DNA of 51,359 nucleotides from Mycoplasmatota bacterium (GCA_023132365.1 JAGLYJ010000002.1:1-51359); one strand, 5' to 3'. Shown: positions 9,670 through 19,382, counted from the stretch's first letter. Translations and numbers: made by a program. The notes: generated from the sequence alone by a model not told the origin.

Positions 9670-10212
9670 ATGGAATTAAAAGGAAGTAAGACAGAACAAA
9701 ATTTGTGGTCAGCTTTTGCTGGGGAATCACAAGCAAGAAATAAGTATACTTATTATGCTTCAGCTGCTAAAAAAGAAGGATTTAACGAAATATCTGATTT
9801 CTTTTTAGAAACTGCTGGTAATGAAAAAGAACATGCAGAAATCTGGTTTAAATTGCTTCATGGGGGTAAAGTGCCTTCAACTGATGTTAATTTAAAAGAT
9901 GGTGCTGCTGGTGAGCATTACGAGTGGACTGAAATGTATAAAGAATTTGCGGAAACTGCAAAAGAAGAAGGATTCAAGAAAATTGCATTCTTATTCGAAA
10001 AAGTTGCAGAAATTGAAAAAAGACATGAAGAAAGATATTTAAAATTATTAGCTAGATTAGAAGGAGACTTAGTATTTAATTCTGATAATAATGAAACAAT
10101 CTGGATTTGTACAAATTGCGGACATATACACGTTGGGAAAAATGCACCTAAAATTTGCCCGGTTTGTGATCATGCTCAAGGATACTTCCGCAGACATGTA
10201 GAATCAGTTTAA
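9670..10212 (+). CDS. rbr: rubrerythrin
   Basis: A 180-residue peroxide-reducing protein of anaerobes. The N-terminal ferritin-like domain (about 1-140) carries the di-iron ligands in [26 protein letters not shown] and [14 protein letters not shown]. The C-terminal rubredoxin domain has the two CxxC knuckles (CTNCGH and CPVCDH). A strong AGGAGG site and a -10 TATAAT (9650-9655) precede it and a terminator follows, so it is a single-gene unit. It points to an anaerobic or microaerobic host. Confidence 0.97.
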   Translation: MELKGSKTEQNLWSAFAGESQARNKYTYYASAAKKEGFNEISDFFLETAGNEKEHAEIWFKLLHGGKVPSTDVNLKDGAAGEHYEWTEMYKEFAETAKEEGFKKIAFLFEKVAEIEKRHEERYLKLLARLEGDLVFNSDNNETIWICTNCGHIHVGKNAPKICPVCDHAQGYFRRHVESV

Positions 10213-10221
10213 AAGAATTTT

Positions 10222-10244
10222 GAAGGCGTAAGCCTTCTTTTTTT
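10222..10244 (+). terminator. intrinsic terminator after rubrerythrin
   Basis: A 6 bp GAAGGC/GCCTTC stem with a GTAA loop, followed by seven or more T. Confidence 0.88.
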
Positions 10245-10290
10245 CTATTTTTGGTATAATGTTAGTGGAACGATTTTTAGGAGGGCTTAT

Positions 10291-11172
10291 TTGAAAAAAG
10301 GAAGAATTATCAAATTAGTTGGTGGTTTATATACAGTGGTAGATCAAGAAAAGCATTTATTTGTCTTGAAACCATTAGGTGTGTTTAGATATAGAAAAAT
10401 ATCTCCTAAAGTAGGAGATATCGTAGACTTTGATAATGATAATATTCTTAAAGTATATGAACGAGTAAATGAACTATATAGACCAACTATCAGTAATGTT
10501 GATCAAGTGTTATTAGTTAATTCAGCTAAAAAACCAAATTTTAGTTTTTTATTACTAGATAAATTTCTAGCGATGATTGAAGCTTATAATATTTTACCTA
10601 TAATTATAGTAACAAAAGTAGATTTGATGAATGAAGAAGAATTACAAGTGTTAAAATCAAATCTAAGTTATTATGAAAAATATTTCAAAGTAATATATTT
10701 TAGTAAAGTAACTAGAGTTGGAGTGCAAGATGTTTTAGACATAACTAAGAATAAGGTAAATGTTTTAGCTGGACAGACCGGTGCAGGAAAATCTTCCTTA
10801 TTAAACACAATAGACCCAAATTTAAACTTAGAAACAAATGAGATTTCTAAAGCTTTAGGTAGGGGGAAACATACAACAAGACATGTGGAACTCTTTGAAT
10901 TTGGTTCAGGTTATATAGCTGACACTCCAGGATTCTCAAAACTAGAATTTCAAGATTTTCAATCGGATCAGTTGAAATATTATTATCCAGATTTCTTTAA
11001 ATTAAGTGATAAATGTAAATTTCATGAATGCACTCATATTCATGAACCAAAATGTGAAGTGAGACGCTTAGTTGAAATAGGAGAAATTCCAAAATTTAGA
11101 TATGATAATTATGTAACGATATTCCATGAAATACAAGCAATTAAACCAATGTACAGGAGGGATTTAAAATGA
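10291..11172 (+). CDS. rsgA: ribosome small subunit-dependent GTPase A
   Basis: This 293-residue protein is a circularly permuted GTPase that acts in late 30S subunit maturation. Order: an N-terminal OB fold (about 1-70), then G4 (TKVD), G1 (GQTGAGKSS), G3 (DTPGFS), and a C-terminal zinc knuckle (CKFHECTHIHEPKC). The start codon is TTG at 10291, supported by AGGAGG at 10279-10284 and a -10 TATAAT at 10255-10260. It overlaps rpe by 4 bp. The order rsgA-rpe-thiN is conserved in Bacillota, where prpC and prkC usually come first; they are not here. Confidence 0.96.
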   Translation: MKKGRIIKLVGGLYTVVDQEKHLFVLKPLGVFRYRKISPKVGDIVDFDNDNILKVYERVNELYRPTISNVDQVLLVNSAKKPNFSFLLLDKFLAMIEAYNILPIIIVTKVDLMNEEELQVLKSNLSYYEKYFKVIYFSKVTRVGVQDVLDITKNKVNVLAGQTGAGKSSLLNTIDPNLNLETNEISKALGRGKHTTRHVELFEFGSGYIADTPGFSKLEFQDFQSDQLKYYYPDFFKLSDKCKFHECTHIHEPKCEVRRLVEIGEIPKFRYDNYVTIFHEIQAIKPMYRRDLK

Positions 11173-11807
11173 TTTGTTCACCATCTTTTTTAAGTTGTAA
11201 TTTTAATAAGTTAGAATCTGAAATAAAATCAGTTTCGATTTCAAAATGGCTTCATTTTGATGTAATGGATGGTAAGTTCGTAAATAATTCAACTTATGAC
11301 TATAATATGGTTAAACTTCTAAAACATATTTCGAATCAGTTCTTTGATGTGCATTTAATGATTGAAAAACCTGAAAGAATATATGATAAATATATTATTG
11401 CTGGAGCTGATCTAATTACATTTCATTATGAAGCAACAAAACAGCCTAAAGCATTAATTAGAGCAATAAAAAGCAAGGGAGTTAAAGTTGGGTTGTCAAT
11501 TAAACCAGGCACAGATATTACTGCAATTGAGTCACTTCTTCCTAAACTAGATTTGGTCTTAGTAATGAGTGTTGTGCCAGGAAAAGGCGGGCAAAAATTT
11601 ATTGAGAATTCACTAGACAAAATTAAGTATCTTGAAGATAAGAGAACGGTGAATGGATATAATTATCTAATAGAGGTTGATGGTGGTATTAACTTTGAAA
11701 CCGCTAAGCAAGTTAAGAATGCTGGGTGTGATGTAATAGTTGCAGGATCATTCATCTTTAATTCAAACGAAAGAGAGCAGTTAATTGTGAGGCTTGAAAA
11801 TGTATGA
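11169..11807 (+). CDS. rpe: ribulose-phosphate 3-epimerase
   Basis: A 212-residue TIM barrel that interconverts ribulose 5-phosphate and xylulose 5-phosphate in the pentose phosphate pathway. Visible motifs are SPSFLSCNF at the N-terminus, HFDVMDGKFVNN (metal ligands), DVHLMIEKPE, VMSVVPGKGGQKF and IEVDGGIN near the C-terminus. It overlaps rsgA by 4 bp (ATGA) and ends in TGA inside the start of thiN, which indicates translational coupling. Confidence 0.97.
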   Translation: MICSPSFLSCNFNKLESEIKSVSISKWLHFDVMDGKFVNNSTYDYNMVKLLKHISNQFFDVHLMIEKPERIYDKYIIAGADLITFHYEATKQPKALIRAIKSKGVKVGLSIKPGTDITAIESLLPKLDLVLVMSVVPGKGGQKFIENSLDKIKYLEDKRTVNGYNYLIEVDGGINFETAKQVKNAGCDVIVAGSFIFNSNEREQLIVRLENV

Positions 11808-12426
11808 TAAAGTCAAAATATTTTGTGGGCCAAATGATTACGATTTTAAGCATTTATACTTCGAGGAAATTAATGAATTTATTATTGGAGTTGACTCAGG
11901 TTTAGAGTATCTAACGAACCTTGATAAACCTGTAGATTTAGCTGTTGGCGATTTTGATTCTATTAATAAAGATATTTATAATAATGTAAAGAGCAAGTGT
12001 AAAGAGATTATCAGATTAGACAAGGATAAGAACATGACTGACTTAGCCTTTACATTAGATCATATTTATAATAACCTTGATTATAATGAAATAGAAGTTT
12101 ATGGTGGAATTAGTGGCAGAGTTGATCACTTTTTAGCAAATGTTAATCTAATAAAAAAATATAACTTTTCAATGAGAGATGATTTACATTACATATACAT
12201 GTTGTCTAAAGGCAAACATATAGTAAACAATTACAAAAAATATATATCATTTTTCGCAATTGAAGATTGTTATAATTTATCCATTAAGGGATTTAAATTT
12301 CAAGTAAATAATTATTACTTAAGTACTAATGATTCATTATGTGTATCTAATGAAGGTAATGGCGAAGTAGATTTTACTAAAGGTAAAATTCTTGTTATAT
12401 GTAGTGATGATAAATCCTTCACATAA
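11800..12426 (+). CDS. thiN: thiamine pyrophosphokinase
   Basis: A 208-residue enzyme that transfers pyrophosphate from ATP to thiamine. The catalytic domain shows GVDSG, the Asp-rich DLAVGDFDSI, and KNMTDLAFTL; YGGISGRVDHFLANVNL follows, then a small beta-rich thiamine-binding domain. The start MYDKVKIFCG at 11800 is preferred to a TTG two codons earlier because GAGG (11789-11792) is 7 nt away from it. The gene overlaps rpe by 8 bp and completes the rsgA-rpe-thiN operon. No thiamine synthesis genes are nearby, which fits salvage of thiamine. Confidence 0.94.
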   Translation: MYDKVKIFCGPNDYDFKHLYFEEINEFIIGVDSGLEYLTNLDKPVDLAVGDFDSINKDIYNNVKSKCKEIIRLDKDKNMTDLAFTLDHIYNNLDYNEIEVYGGISGRVDHFLANVNLIKKYNFSMRDDLHYIYMLSKGKHIVNNYKKYISFFAIEDCYNLSIKGFKFQVNNYYLSTNDSLCVSNEGNGEVDFTKGKILVICSDDKSFT

Positions 12427-12491
12427 ACACCATTTATTCTTCATATAAAATTTATTATCTACTTGTATAATATTGTAGAGAGGATGATTGC

Positions 12492-13796
12492 ATGAAAAAA
12501 ATAATATTAAGTTTAAGTCTGTTGGTTGTGACTTTCGGGTTTGTTGGTTGTAATATTGGTACATTTACTGATGAACCAACAACTACTGCAACTAGTACAG
12601 AGGCGCCAACAACTTATACAACAACGATACCAGCAATAACTTCAACAACTTTAGATGAAAACATGATTATCTCTGAAATTTATAACTTGATTTACGAGGA
12701 TTTATATGATGAAATCAAAGCTGAAGTTATAGAAAATATATCTCAAGAAAGATTTGATCAAATTTATCAACAGGTTTTATCAGATTTGAGAAGTGATATT
12801 GAAAGTGGTTCAATAACATTGACTGCAGAAACAGTTGTAGAAATGATTTTAAACATCGAACAAAACTCAGCCAACTCTGTAGTTGGTATTATAGCTTATG
12901 ACGCTACTGGAGCTGGTTTGCAAACTGGTTCAGGTGTGGTATACAAACATGTCGGTGATAAATACTATGTAGTAACTAATGAACATGTTGTACGTGACGG
13001 AATCTCTATTGATATATATTTTGAAGATGGCTCAACAATAAGTGCTAACCTTATAGGCGTAGATGATCTAGTTGATGTTGCAGTACTATCGTTTATTTCT
13101 AGCGAAACATATGAAGTAAGTAATTTTGCTGATAGCTCTCAAGTTGCCAAAGGTGATATAATTTTAGCGGTTGGGCATCCACAAGGGTTTGATTTTTATG
13201 GGAGTATTACAATGGGAATCGTGTCCGGATTAGATAGATATTTTGATATTGATGGCGATGACATAAATGATATGTTCGTTAATTATATTCAACATGACGC
13301 AGCAATAAACAGTGGCAATAGTGGTGGTGCGTTATTTGATATTTACGGCGATGTTATAGGGCTTAATGTTATTAAAATTAGCGCTACAGATGTTGAAGGA
13401 ATGGGTTTTGCTATTCCAAGCAACTTAGTTGCTGCTATATGCAGTGATATTGAGGTATATGGCGTTTCTTTACAGAAACCCGTACTTGGTATCAATTTCT
13501 TAGAGCTAAGGGGACACATCGATTATTTAGTTAATACTATTGGGGCATCAATACCTAATGGGGTGACAGACGGATTTTATATATATTCAGTTGTTGCAGG
13601 TGCAAGTTTTGATGGTTATGTAGAAGCGGAAGATATAATTGTTAGAATTGGTGATGTTGATTTAACTACAGCTGAAGATTTTGTACTTTATTTTTCCAAA
13701 TATTTAGTGGGTGATACTATTTCTATATCGCTTTATAGAAACGGTACACTATTAACATTTGAAGATATTGAATTAAAAGCAAAGGTGGATGATTAA
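12492..13796 (+). CDS. HtrA/DegP-like trypsin-type serine protease, lipoprotein
   Basis: A 434-residue predicted surface lipoprotein. A signal peptide ends in the lipobox FVGC with C20 as the lipidated residue. A Thr-rich linker (about 30-55) and an acidic, Tyr-rich helical region (about 60-120) follow. The S1C protease domain has the complete triad: H165 (TNEHVV), D195 (VDVAV) and S277 (GNSGGA). A single PDZ-like domain ends the protein (about 340-425). A -10 TATAAT (12466-12471) and GAGAGGA precede the ATG. The next gene is a diverged copy starting 1 nt after this stop. A role in surface protein quality control is inferred from the family. Confidence 0.93.
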   Translation: MKKIILSLSLLVVTFGFVGCNIGTFTDEPTTTATSTEAPTTYTTTIPAITSTTLDENMIISEIYNLIYEDLYDEIKAEVIENISQERFDQIYQQVLSDLRSDIESGSITLTAETVVEMILNIEQNSANSVVGIIAYDATGAGLQTGSGVVYKHVGDKYYVVTNEHVVRDGISIDIYFEDGSTISANLIGVDDLVDVAVLSFISSETYEVSNFADSSQVAKGDIILAVGHPQGFDFYGSITMGIVSGLDRYFDIDGDDINDMFVNYIQHDAAINSGNSGGALFDIYGDVIGLNVIKISATDVEGMGFAIPSNLVAAICSDIEVYGVSLQKPVLGINFLELRGHIDYLVNTIGASIPNGVTDGFYIYSVVAGASFDGYVEAEDIIVRIGDVDLTTAEDFVLYFSKYLVGDTISISLYRNGTLLTFEDIELKAKVDD

Positions 13797-13797
13797 T

Positions 13798-15132
13798 ATG
13801 AAGAAAGCTTATATATTTATTGGATTTCTTTTATCTATTTTTACCATCTTAGGTATAAACAATTTATTGAGTAATAATAGTTTAGAAGCAGTTGAAACAA
13901 CGACAATAACTGCAACTACAACTACAACCGTAACGCCTACAACTGACTATAGTGAATTAGTAAGTCAAATATATGAAAGCATTTATGAAGATATTTATGA
14001 AGACATTTATCAAGATGTATTGAATGAATTAAATGATGAATTTTATAATCAAATCTATTTGCAAGTTCAAAATGATCTTGTGAATCTTATTGATCAAGCT
14101 GAATTTAGTATATATCTAGATAAATTCCAACAAGATATTTATGGTGTTGTGGATTTATCTGAAAATAGTGTATTTGGAATAACTGCTTTTAATGATATAG
14201 AAGGAAGTGTTGGTACTGGAGTTGTATATAAATACGACAGTATTAATGAACTTTATTACATCGTTACAAACTATCATGTTGTTGAAGGTGCTACAAATTA
14301 CAAAATTCAATTTGAAGATAATTCAAATGTAGAAGCAAATTTGATTGGGTATGATGCAGTAGTTGACATTGCTGTATTAACATTTAGTAGTGTAGATTTA
14401 CCTGCAGTTGTAAATGTAGCTGCTTTAGGTGATTCAAGTGCAATTAATGTTGGTGAATTTGTAGTAGCTGTAGGAAATCCACAAGGATATGATTTCTATG
14501 GATCAGTATCGCTAGGAATAGCTTCTGGGTTAGCAAGAGAAGTTGATTCTAATAGATACATAAAGTATATTCAGCATGATGCCGCAATTAATAGTGGCAA
14601 TAGTGGTGGACCAATATATAATTTGTCCGGTGAAGTTATCGGAATCAATGTTTTGAAATATGCTACTGTAGATATAGAAGGAATGGGATTTGCAATTCCT
14701 ATTGATCTAGTAAAAGAAGTAACAGAGAGAATCGAAAATGATCAGATTCCTTTAGATACAATTATGCCTAGATTAGGTAGTAGCTTTTATTCAGTTAGTG
14801 ATATAATTGCAGGTGATGAAATTTCAATTAGCGATATGACAATTGATGGTATCCTAGTTGAAAATAAACAAGTTTCTTTACCTACTGGGATAACTGAAGG
14901 AATTGTCGTAAGAACTGTTGATGATAATTTAGCTTTAGATACAGTCCTTAAAGGTGGAGATTTAATAGTAAGAATATATGATGCTGAATTAACCAATTTA
15001 AGCAGTATGGAAGATTATCTATATGATAATTTCTTTGCTGGAGATTCTGTAACATTATATTATTACGATTATCGTTTATTAACAAATTCATATGAATCAT
15101 CATTATCTTCAGTTACAATAACATTAAAATAA
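13798..15132 (+). CDS. HtrA/DegP-like serine protease, tandem paralogue
   Basis: A 444-residue paralogue of the preceding protease. It has an N-terminal hydrophobic anchor or signal (residues about 4-24) without a lipobox cysteine, a Thr-rich linker (about 34-55), and an acidic Tyr-rich segment with an IYED repeat (about 60-75). The triad is intact: H160 (TNYHVV), D190 (VDIAV) and S269 (GNSGGP). A PDZ-like region lies at the end. The start at 13798 is chosen because AGGTGG (13783-13788) is 9 nt away; an ATG at 13789 is too close to that site. It is the last gene before a terminator shared with rpmB. Confidence 0.92.
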   Translation: MKKAYIFIGFLLSIFTILGINNLLSNNSLEAVETTTITATTTTTVTPTTDYSELVSQIYESIYEDIYEDIYQDVLNELNDEFYNQIYLQVQNDLVNLIDQAEFSIYLDKFQQDIYGVVDLSENSVFGITAFNDIEGSVGTGVVYKYDSINELYYIVTNYHVVEGATNYKIQFEDNSNVEANLIGYDAVVDIAVLTFSSVDLPAVVNVAALGDSSAINVGEFVVAVGNPQGYDFYGSVSLGIASGLAREVDSNRYIKYIQHDAAINSGNSGGPIYNLSGEVIGINVLKYATVDIEGMGFAIPIDLVKEVTERIENDQIPLDTIMPRLGSSFYSVSDIIAGDEISISDMTIDGILVENKQVSLPTGITEGIVVRTVDDNLALDTVLKGGDLIVRIYDAELTNLSSMEDYLYDNFFAGDSVTLYYYDYRLLTNSYESSLSSVTITLK

Positions 15133-15140
15133 ACAAAAGA

Positions 15141-15170
15141 AAAAGCAGAGTTCACTCTGCTTTTCTATCT
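15141..15170. terminator. bidirectional terminator between the protease pair and rpmB
   Basis: A perfect 10 bp stem (15141-15150 with 15155-15164) with a TTCA loop, T-rich on the right and A-rich on the left, so it can serve both converging transcripts. Confidence 0.88.
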
Positions 15171-15187
15171 TTTTAATCGGTTAAAAT

Positions 15188-15379
15188 CTAAGCTCTATTT
15201 ACTTTTCCGCTTTTTAAAGCTCTTGCAGAAACGTATGCTTTTTTAACAAGACCATTTTCGTCTATAACTTTAACTTTTTGAAGATTAACTTTCCATTTTC
15301 GTTTAGTCGCGTGCATTGAATGGGAACGTGCATTTCCTGACATAGACTTTTTACCTGTAACACTGCATTCTCTTGGCAT
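15188..15379 (-). CDS. rpmB: 50S ribosomal protein L28
   Basis: A 63-residue L28 protein beginning [10 protein letters not shown], with the conserved [15 protein letters not shown] block. The ATG at 15379 is preferred to an in-frame GTG 9 nt upstream because GGAG (15391-15388) is 8 nt from the ATG. As in Bacillus subtilis it lies opposite to its neighbours, between thiN and the fakA homologue yloV. The B. subtilis neighbour yloU (Asp23 family) is not present. Confidence 0.96.
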   Translation of the reverse strand: MPRECSVTGKKSMSGNARSHSMHATKRKWKVNLQKVKVIDENGLVKKAYVSARALKSGKVNRA

Positions 15380-15418
15380 AATTATCACTCCGTTTCTGTA
15401 AAGATTTCAGCAATAGAT

Positions 15419-15446
15419 ATTTTACCATAAATACAAAAAAATGCAA
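15419..15446 (-). promoter_or_regulatory. sigma-A promoter of rpmB
   Basis: On the minus strand, TTGCAT (15446-15441), a 16 bp spacer and TAAAAT (15424-15419). Confidence 0.7.
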
Positions 15447-15494
15447 GTAAAAAAGCATAATATCTCCAACAACTTCGTTTCGTAGGCAAAAATT

Positions 15495-15523
15495 TTGCTT
15501 TTTATAATCTAATATGATATAAT
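15495..15523 (+). promoter_or_regulatory. sigma-A promoter of fakA
   Basis: TTGCTT (15495-15500), a 17 bp spacer and TATAAT (15518-15523). Confidence 0.75.
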
Positions 15524-15608
15524 TGCATTGCTTTTTTTGAGTAAAAATAACTTTAAGAAATATCTTATAAAAATAAAAAAAAAATACAAAAAAACAGGAG
15601 ATTATTAT

Positions 15609-17276
15609 ATGTCAACTCATCAAATTGATGGTTCAACATTCAGAACTATTATCAAAAACGGTACCATTCGATTAAAAAATAATATGGATTATATTAACGA
15701 TTTAAATGTATTTCCAGTACCAGATGGAGACACTGGTTCTAATATGTCTGCAACTATGTCTGCTGGAGCAAAAGCAATTGAAAACGTAGAAGATTTATCG
15801 ATTGGTAATGTTTCTAAAGTTTTAGCTAGAGGAATGTTAATGGGAGCTAGAGGAAACTCTGGGGTTATATTATCACAATTATTTAGCGGAATTGCTAAAG
15901 GACTAAAAGGTTACGATGTAGCTGATTGCAAAGTTTTTTCTGAATCATTAAGAAAAGGTGTAGAACAAGCTTATGCTGCAGTTATTAATCCAGTTGAAGG
16001 AACTATGTTAACAGTTTCTAGAGAAGCGGCTGATAGGGCTGTATCTGTATGTAAATCTTGTACAGATTTTGAGCAACTATTTGTTGAATATGTAGAAGAA
16101 CTAGATGCTTCTTTGGAAAGAACACCTGATTTATTACCTGTGTTAAAAGAGGTAGGGGTTGTTGATGCTGGAGCGGCTGGATATATTGAAGTTGTTAAAG
16201 GAATGGTTGATAGTCTTCAAGGTGTTGTTTATGAATACAAAACAGAAGACACTGATTATAAAGTTGACCTAACTCATATCCAACCTAAAACTGGAGAAGA
16301 TTTTGGTTATTGTACTGAATTCATTATGCAAATTGAAAAGATGAATGAATTTAATCAAGCTGATTTTACATCAATGATAAATCCTCTTGGAGATTCACTT
16401 GTAGTTGTTCAAGATGAAAATATATTAAAAGTACATATTCATACTAAAACACCTGGTGATGCACTTAATTTAGCACAGTATTATGGATTCTTTATTAATT
16501 TAAAAATTGAAAATATGAATTTACAACATACAGAAGTGTTATTACACCAAACTATGGAAGAACAAGAAGACTGCGATTGTGGTCATGATCACAGCCATAG
16601 CGTAGCTCCTAATCTAAAGAAAAAATATGCATTAGTAGCTGTTGTTACGGGGAATGGATTAAAAGAAACGTTTATTGAAATGGGATGTGACTATATAATT
16701 GAGGGTGGACAAACAATGAACCCTTCAGTTGAAGACTTTGTTAAAGCAGTAGAACAAATAAACGCAAATCATATTATATTGATACCAAATAACAAAAATG
16801 TTTTATTCTCAGCTGAAACTGCAGCGGGAATGTTAGAAGACCTTGATGTTAGAGTGTTAAAAGCTAAAACAATCTCACAAGGTTACGCAGCACTAACAAT
16901 GTTTGATGCAACTCAAGATATAGATGCAAATCTTGATGAAATGTCAGAATACATTAAAAATGTTAAAAGTGGTGAAGTTACCTATGCAATTAGAGATAGT
17001 GTTTTCAATGGAATTGAAATTAAAAAAGACCACTTTATGGGAATCGTAAATGGTGACTTAATAACAAGCAATCATACTAGATTAGATACTTGTGAAGAAT
17101 TATTGAAGAATATGGTAGATGAAGATTCAGAAATCGTCACCGTTATGTATGGTGAAGATGTAACTAAAGAAGAAGTTGCTACTCTAGAAGAGTATGTATC
17201 AAAAACTTTCCAGGTTGAAGTCGAAGTTATTCGTGGAGACCAAAAAGTTTACTCTTATATCATTACAGTTGAATAG
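15609..17276 (+). CDS. fakA: fatty acid kinase catalytic subunit FakA (DAK1/DegV-like)
   Basis: A 555-residue kinase that phosphorylates fatty acids held by FakB (DegV) proteins. The N-terminal Dak2/DhaL domain (about 1-200) has the nucleotide and Mg motif PVPDGDTGSNM and ARGNSGVILSQ. The middle domain follows, then a His/Cys-rich linker (CDCGHDHSHS, about 320-335) and a DegV-like C-terminal domain. The start at 15609 is chosen because AGGAG (15596-15600) is correctly spaced and a promoter sits inside the longer open frame. With PlsX two genes downstream it should feed exogenous fatty acids into phospholipid. No fakB is visible here. Confidence 0.93.
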   Translation: MSTHQIDGSTFRTIIKNGTIRLKNNMDYINDLNVFPVPDGDTGSNMSATMSAGAKAIENVEDLSIGNVSKVLARGMLMGARGNSGVILSQLFSGIAKGLKGYDVADCKVFSESLRKGVEQAYAAVINPVEGTMLTVSREAADRAVSVCKSCTDFEQLFVEYVEELDASLERTPDLLPVLKEVGVVDAGAAGYIEVVKGMVDSLQGVVYEYKTEDTDYKVDLTHIQPKTGEDFGYCTEFIMQIEKMNEFNQADFTSMINPLGDSLVVVQDENILKVHIHTKTPGDALNLAQYYGFFINLKIENMNLQHTEVLLHQTMEEQEDCDCGHDHSHSVAPNLKKKYALVAVVTGNGLKETFIEMGCDYIIEGGQTMNPSVEDFVKAVEQINANHIILIPNNKNVLFSAETAAGMLEDLDVRVLKAKTISQGYAALTMFDATQDIDANLDEMSEYIKNVKSGEVTYAIRDSVFNGIEIKKDHFMGIVNGDLITSNHTRLDTCEELLKNMVDEDSEIVTVMYGEDVTKEEVATLEEYVSKTFQVEVEVIRGDQKVYSYIITVE

Positions 17277-17283
17277 AAACTAA

Positions 17284-17312
17284 AGGGGTATTGTTCGATA
17301 CCTCTTTTTTTT
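17284..17312 (+). terminator. intrinsic terminator after fakA
   Basis: An 8 bp stem with one G-T pair (17284-17291 with 17298-17305), a 6-nt loop and an 8-nt T run. Confidence 0.85.
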
Positions 17313-17319
17313 GTATAAT
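17291..17319 (+). promoter_or_regulatory. promoter of recG nested in the fakA terminator
   Basis: TTGTTC (17291-17296), a 17 bp spacer and TATAAT (17314-17319). The -35 box falls in the terminator loop and the spacer holds the T run. Confidence 0.7.
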
Positions 17320-17345
17320 ATTAATGGTAACTAAATGAGGTTTGC

Positions 17346-19346
17346 ATGGGACGTTTAATTGATATAAAAGGAATTGGTCCAAAGACTGTCCAAAAATTAA
17401 ATAGATTAAATATTAAAACAACGAATGATTTGTTGTTTTCTTTTCCATCAAAATATGAAACCCATAAAATAAATGACTTCTCATCTAAAGAGTTAGATAA
17501 GGAATTAACCCTAGTAGCTAAGGTATATAAAAAACCAAGAATATTTTTCATTAGAAGAAATCTTGATAAATTATCTGTTCAAGTAGAAATAGATAAAGTT
17601 ATATTTTATGTTCATATATTTAATCGAAGATTTCTTTCAAAATCATTAATTCCTGATACTGAAATTGTTATAACGGGTAGATTCTTAAAGAATTTCGCTA
17701 GTTTTACTGCCAGTAATATAGTGTTGAAGAAAAACTACAAACTAGGGATCATTCCTATTTATGGGTTTAAAGAGATTAAAGAATCTACTTCTAATAAAAT
17801 AATAAAACAGATTCTGTCTTTTGATTACAGCATAAGTGAAACCTTGCCAGGATGGGCATTAGATAAACATAAAATACCTAATATAAATAGCCTTATCGAT
17901 ATTATTCATAATCCGAAAACAGAAGAAGATATTTATATTTCAAAAAAAAGAATAATCTATGAGGAATTACTGAATTTTGCAGTAAAAATTCAGGCTTTAA
18001 AGAAATTAAATAAATCAATAATTACAATAAACAAGAAATATGATATAACTATTGTTAAAGATTTTATTAAAACATTACCATTTGTTTTAACTAAAGACCA
18101 GCAATTAGCCACAAATGATATTTTTAAAGACTTAAAGAGTAACCAACAAATGAATCGTTTATTGCAAGGTGATGTGGGTTCTGGAAAAACCATTGTAAGT
18201 ATTATTGCTAGTTTAGCTGTTGTTACAGCTAAATTTCAAGTAGCTATAATGGCGCCTACTCTTGTGTTAGCTAAACAACATTTTGCCACATTCTCTAAGT
18301 ATTTATCCTCTTATGGTATAAGAATAGGATTGCTTACATCAGAGATGAAAATAAGTGAAAAAAATGCGGTTGCTGAAGCAATAAGAAATAATCAAATCGA
18401 TATAATTATTGGAACTCATTCATTAATCCAAGAAAGCATTGATTTTCATAATTTAGGTTTCGCAGTTATCGATGAGCAACACCGATTTGGAGTTAAACAA
18501 AGACGTGAATTAAGGTTAAAGGGGGCTACACCTGATATTCTTCTTATGAGTGCCACTCCGATTCCAAGAACATTGGCTATATCAATTTATCAAGATATAG
18601 ATCTATCATTTATAAAAGAAAAGCCAGTTGGAAGATTACCAATTTCTACTGATGTTGTTGCTTATGAGGATTTAGATTTATTATTAGAAAACATTAAAAC
18701 AGAATTAGATAAGAATCATCAAGCATATTTTATCTGTCCTAAAATTTTAAATAGTGAAACATCAACTAAGATTTCAGTTAATGAATTATATAATATTTTG
18801 AACACAGAATTAGGAAATCAATATAAAATAGGTGTTCTGCACGGAAAAATGATTGAACCAGAAAAAACTTCCGTATTAGACAAATTCTACAATAATGAAA
18901 TTGATATTCTTATATCTACTACCGTAGTGGAAGTTGGAGTAAATATAAAGAATGCAACTGTAATGGTTATATTGAGCGCAGATTCATTTGGTTTAGCTCA
19001 GCTTCATCAGCTAAGAGGAAGAATTGGTAGAGATAGTTTTCAGTCATATTGTTACTTAGTTGTTGATGATATATTAGAAGCTAAAGACAGATTAAAAATA
19101 TTAAAAGAAACAAACGATGGATTTCTAATAAGTGAGTATGATTTAACAATAAGAGGACCAGGAGAAGTGTTTGGAAGTATTCAATCTGGAATTCCAATAT
19201 TTAAGATGGCTAATCTGATAAATGATCAAGAAATTTTAGCACAAGCATTTGAAGATGCAACTATTATTATGGATGCTTTAGATGTCCAATCTAAAAGGCT
19301 TAGAAATAAAGCAATAAAATCAATTGAATCTTATAATTTAGATTAA
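17346..19346 (+). CDS. recG: ATP-dependent DNA helicase RecG
   Basis: This 666-residue helicase remodels stalled replication forks and branched DNA. The N-terminal wedge (OB-fold) domain starts with GIGPKTVQKLNRL. Helicase motif I is GDVGSGKT, motif II is DEQHRFG, motif III is MSATPIPRTLA, and motif VI is QLRGRIGRD. The length is normal. ATGAGG (17335-17340) precedes the ATG. As in Bacillus it lies between fakA/yloV and plsX, though the intervening fapR is missing. Confidence 0.97.
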   Translation: MGRLIDIKGIGPKTVQKLNRLNIKTTNDLLFSFPSKYETHKINDFSSKELDKELTLVAKVYKKPRIFFIRRNLDKLSVQVEIDKVIFYVHIFNRRFLSKSLIPDTEIVITGRFLKNFASFTASNIVLKKNYKLGIIPIYGFKEIKESTSNKIIKQILSFDYSISETLPGWALDKHKIPNINSLIDIIHNPKTEEDIYISKKRIIYEELLNFAVKIQALKKLNKSIITINKKYDITIVKDFIKTLPFVLTKDQQLATNDIFKDLKSNQQMNRLLQGDVGSGKTIVSIIASLAVVTAKFQVAIMAPTLVLAKQHFATFSKYLSSYGIRIGLLTSEMKISEKNAVAEAIRNNQIDIIIGTHSLIQESIDFHNLGFAVIDEQHRFGVKQRRELRLKGATPDILLMSATPIPRTLAISIYQDIDLSFIKEKPVGRLPISTDVVAYEDLDLLLENIKTELDKNHQAYFICPKILNSETSTKISVNELYNILNTELGNQYKIGVLHGKMIEPEKTSVLDKFYNNEIDILISTTVVEVGVNIKNATVMVILSADSFGLAQLHQLRGRIGRDSFQSYCYLVVDDILEAKDRLKILKETNDGFLISEYDLTIRGPGEVFGSIQSGIPIFKMANLINDQEILAQAFEDATIIMDALDVQSKRLRNKAIKSIESYNLD

Positions 19347-19382
19347 GATGTGATATACTATTTTATTATAGAGGTGAACAAA

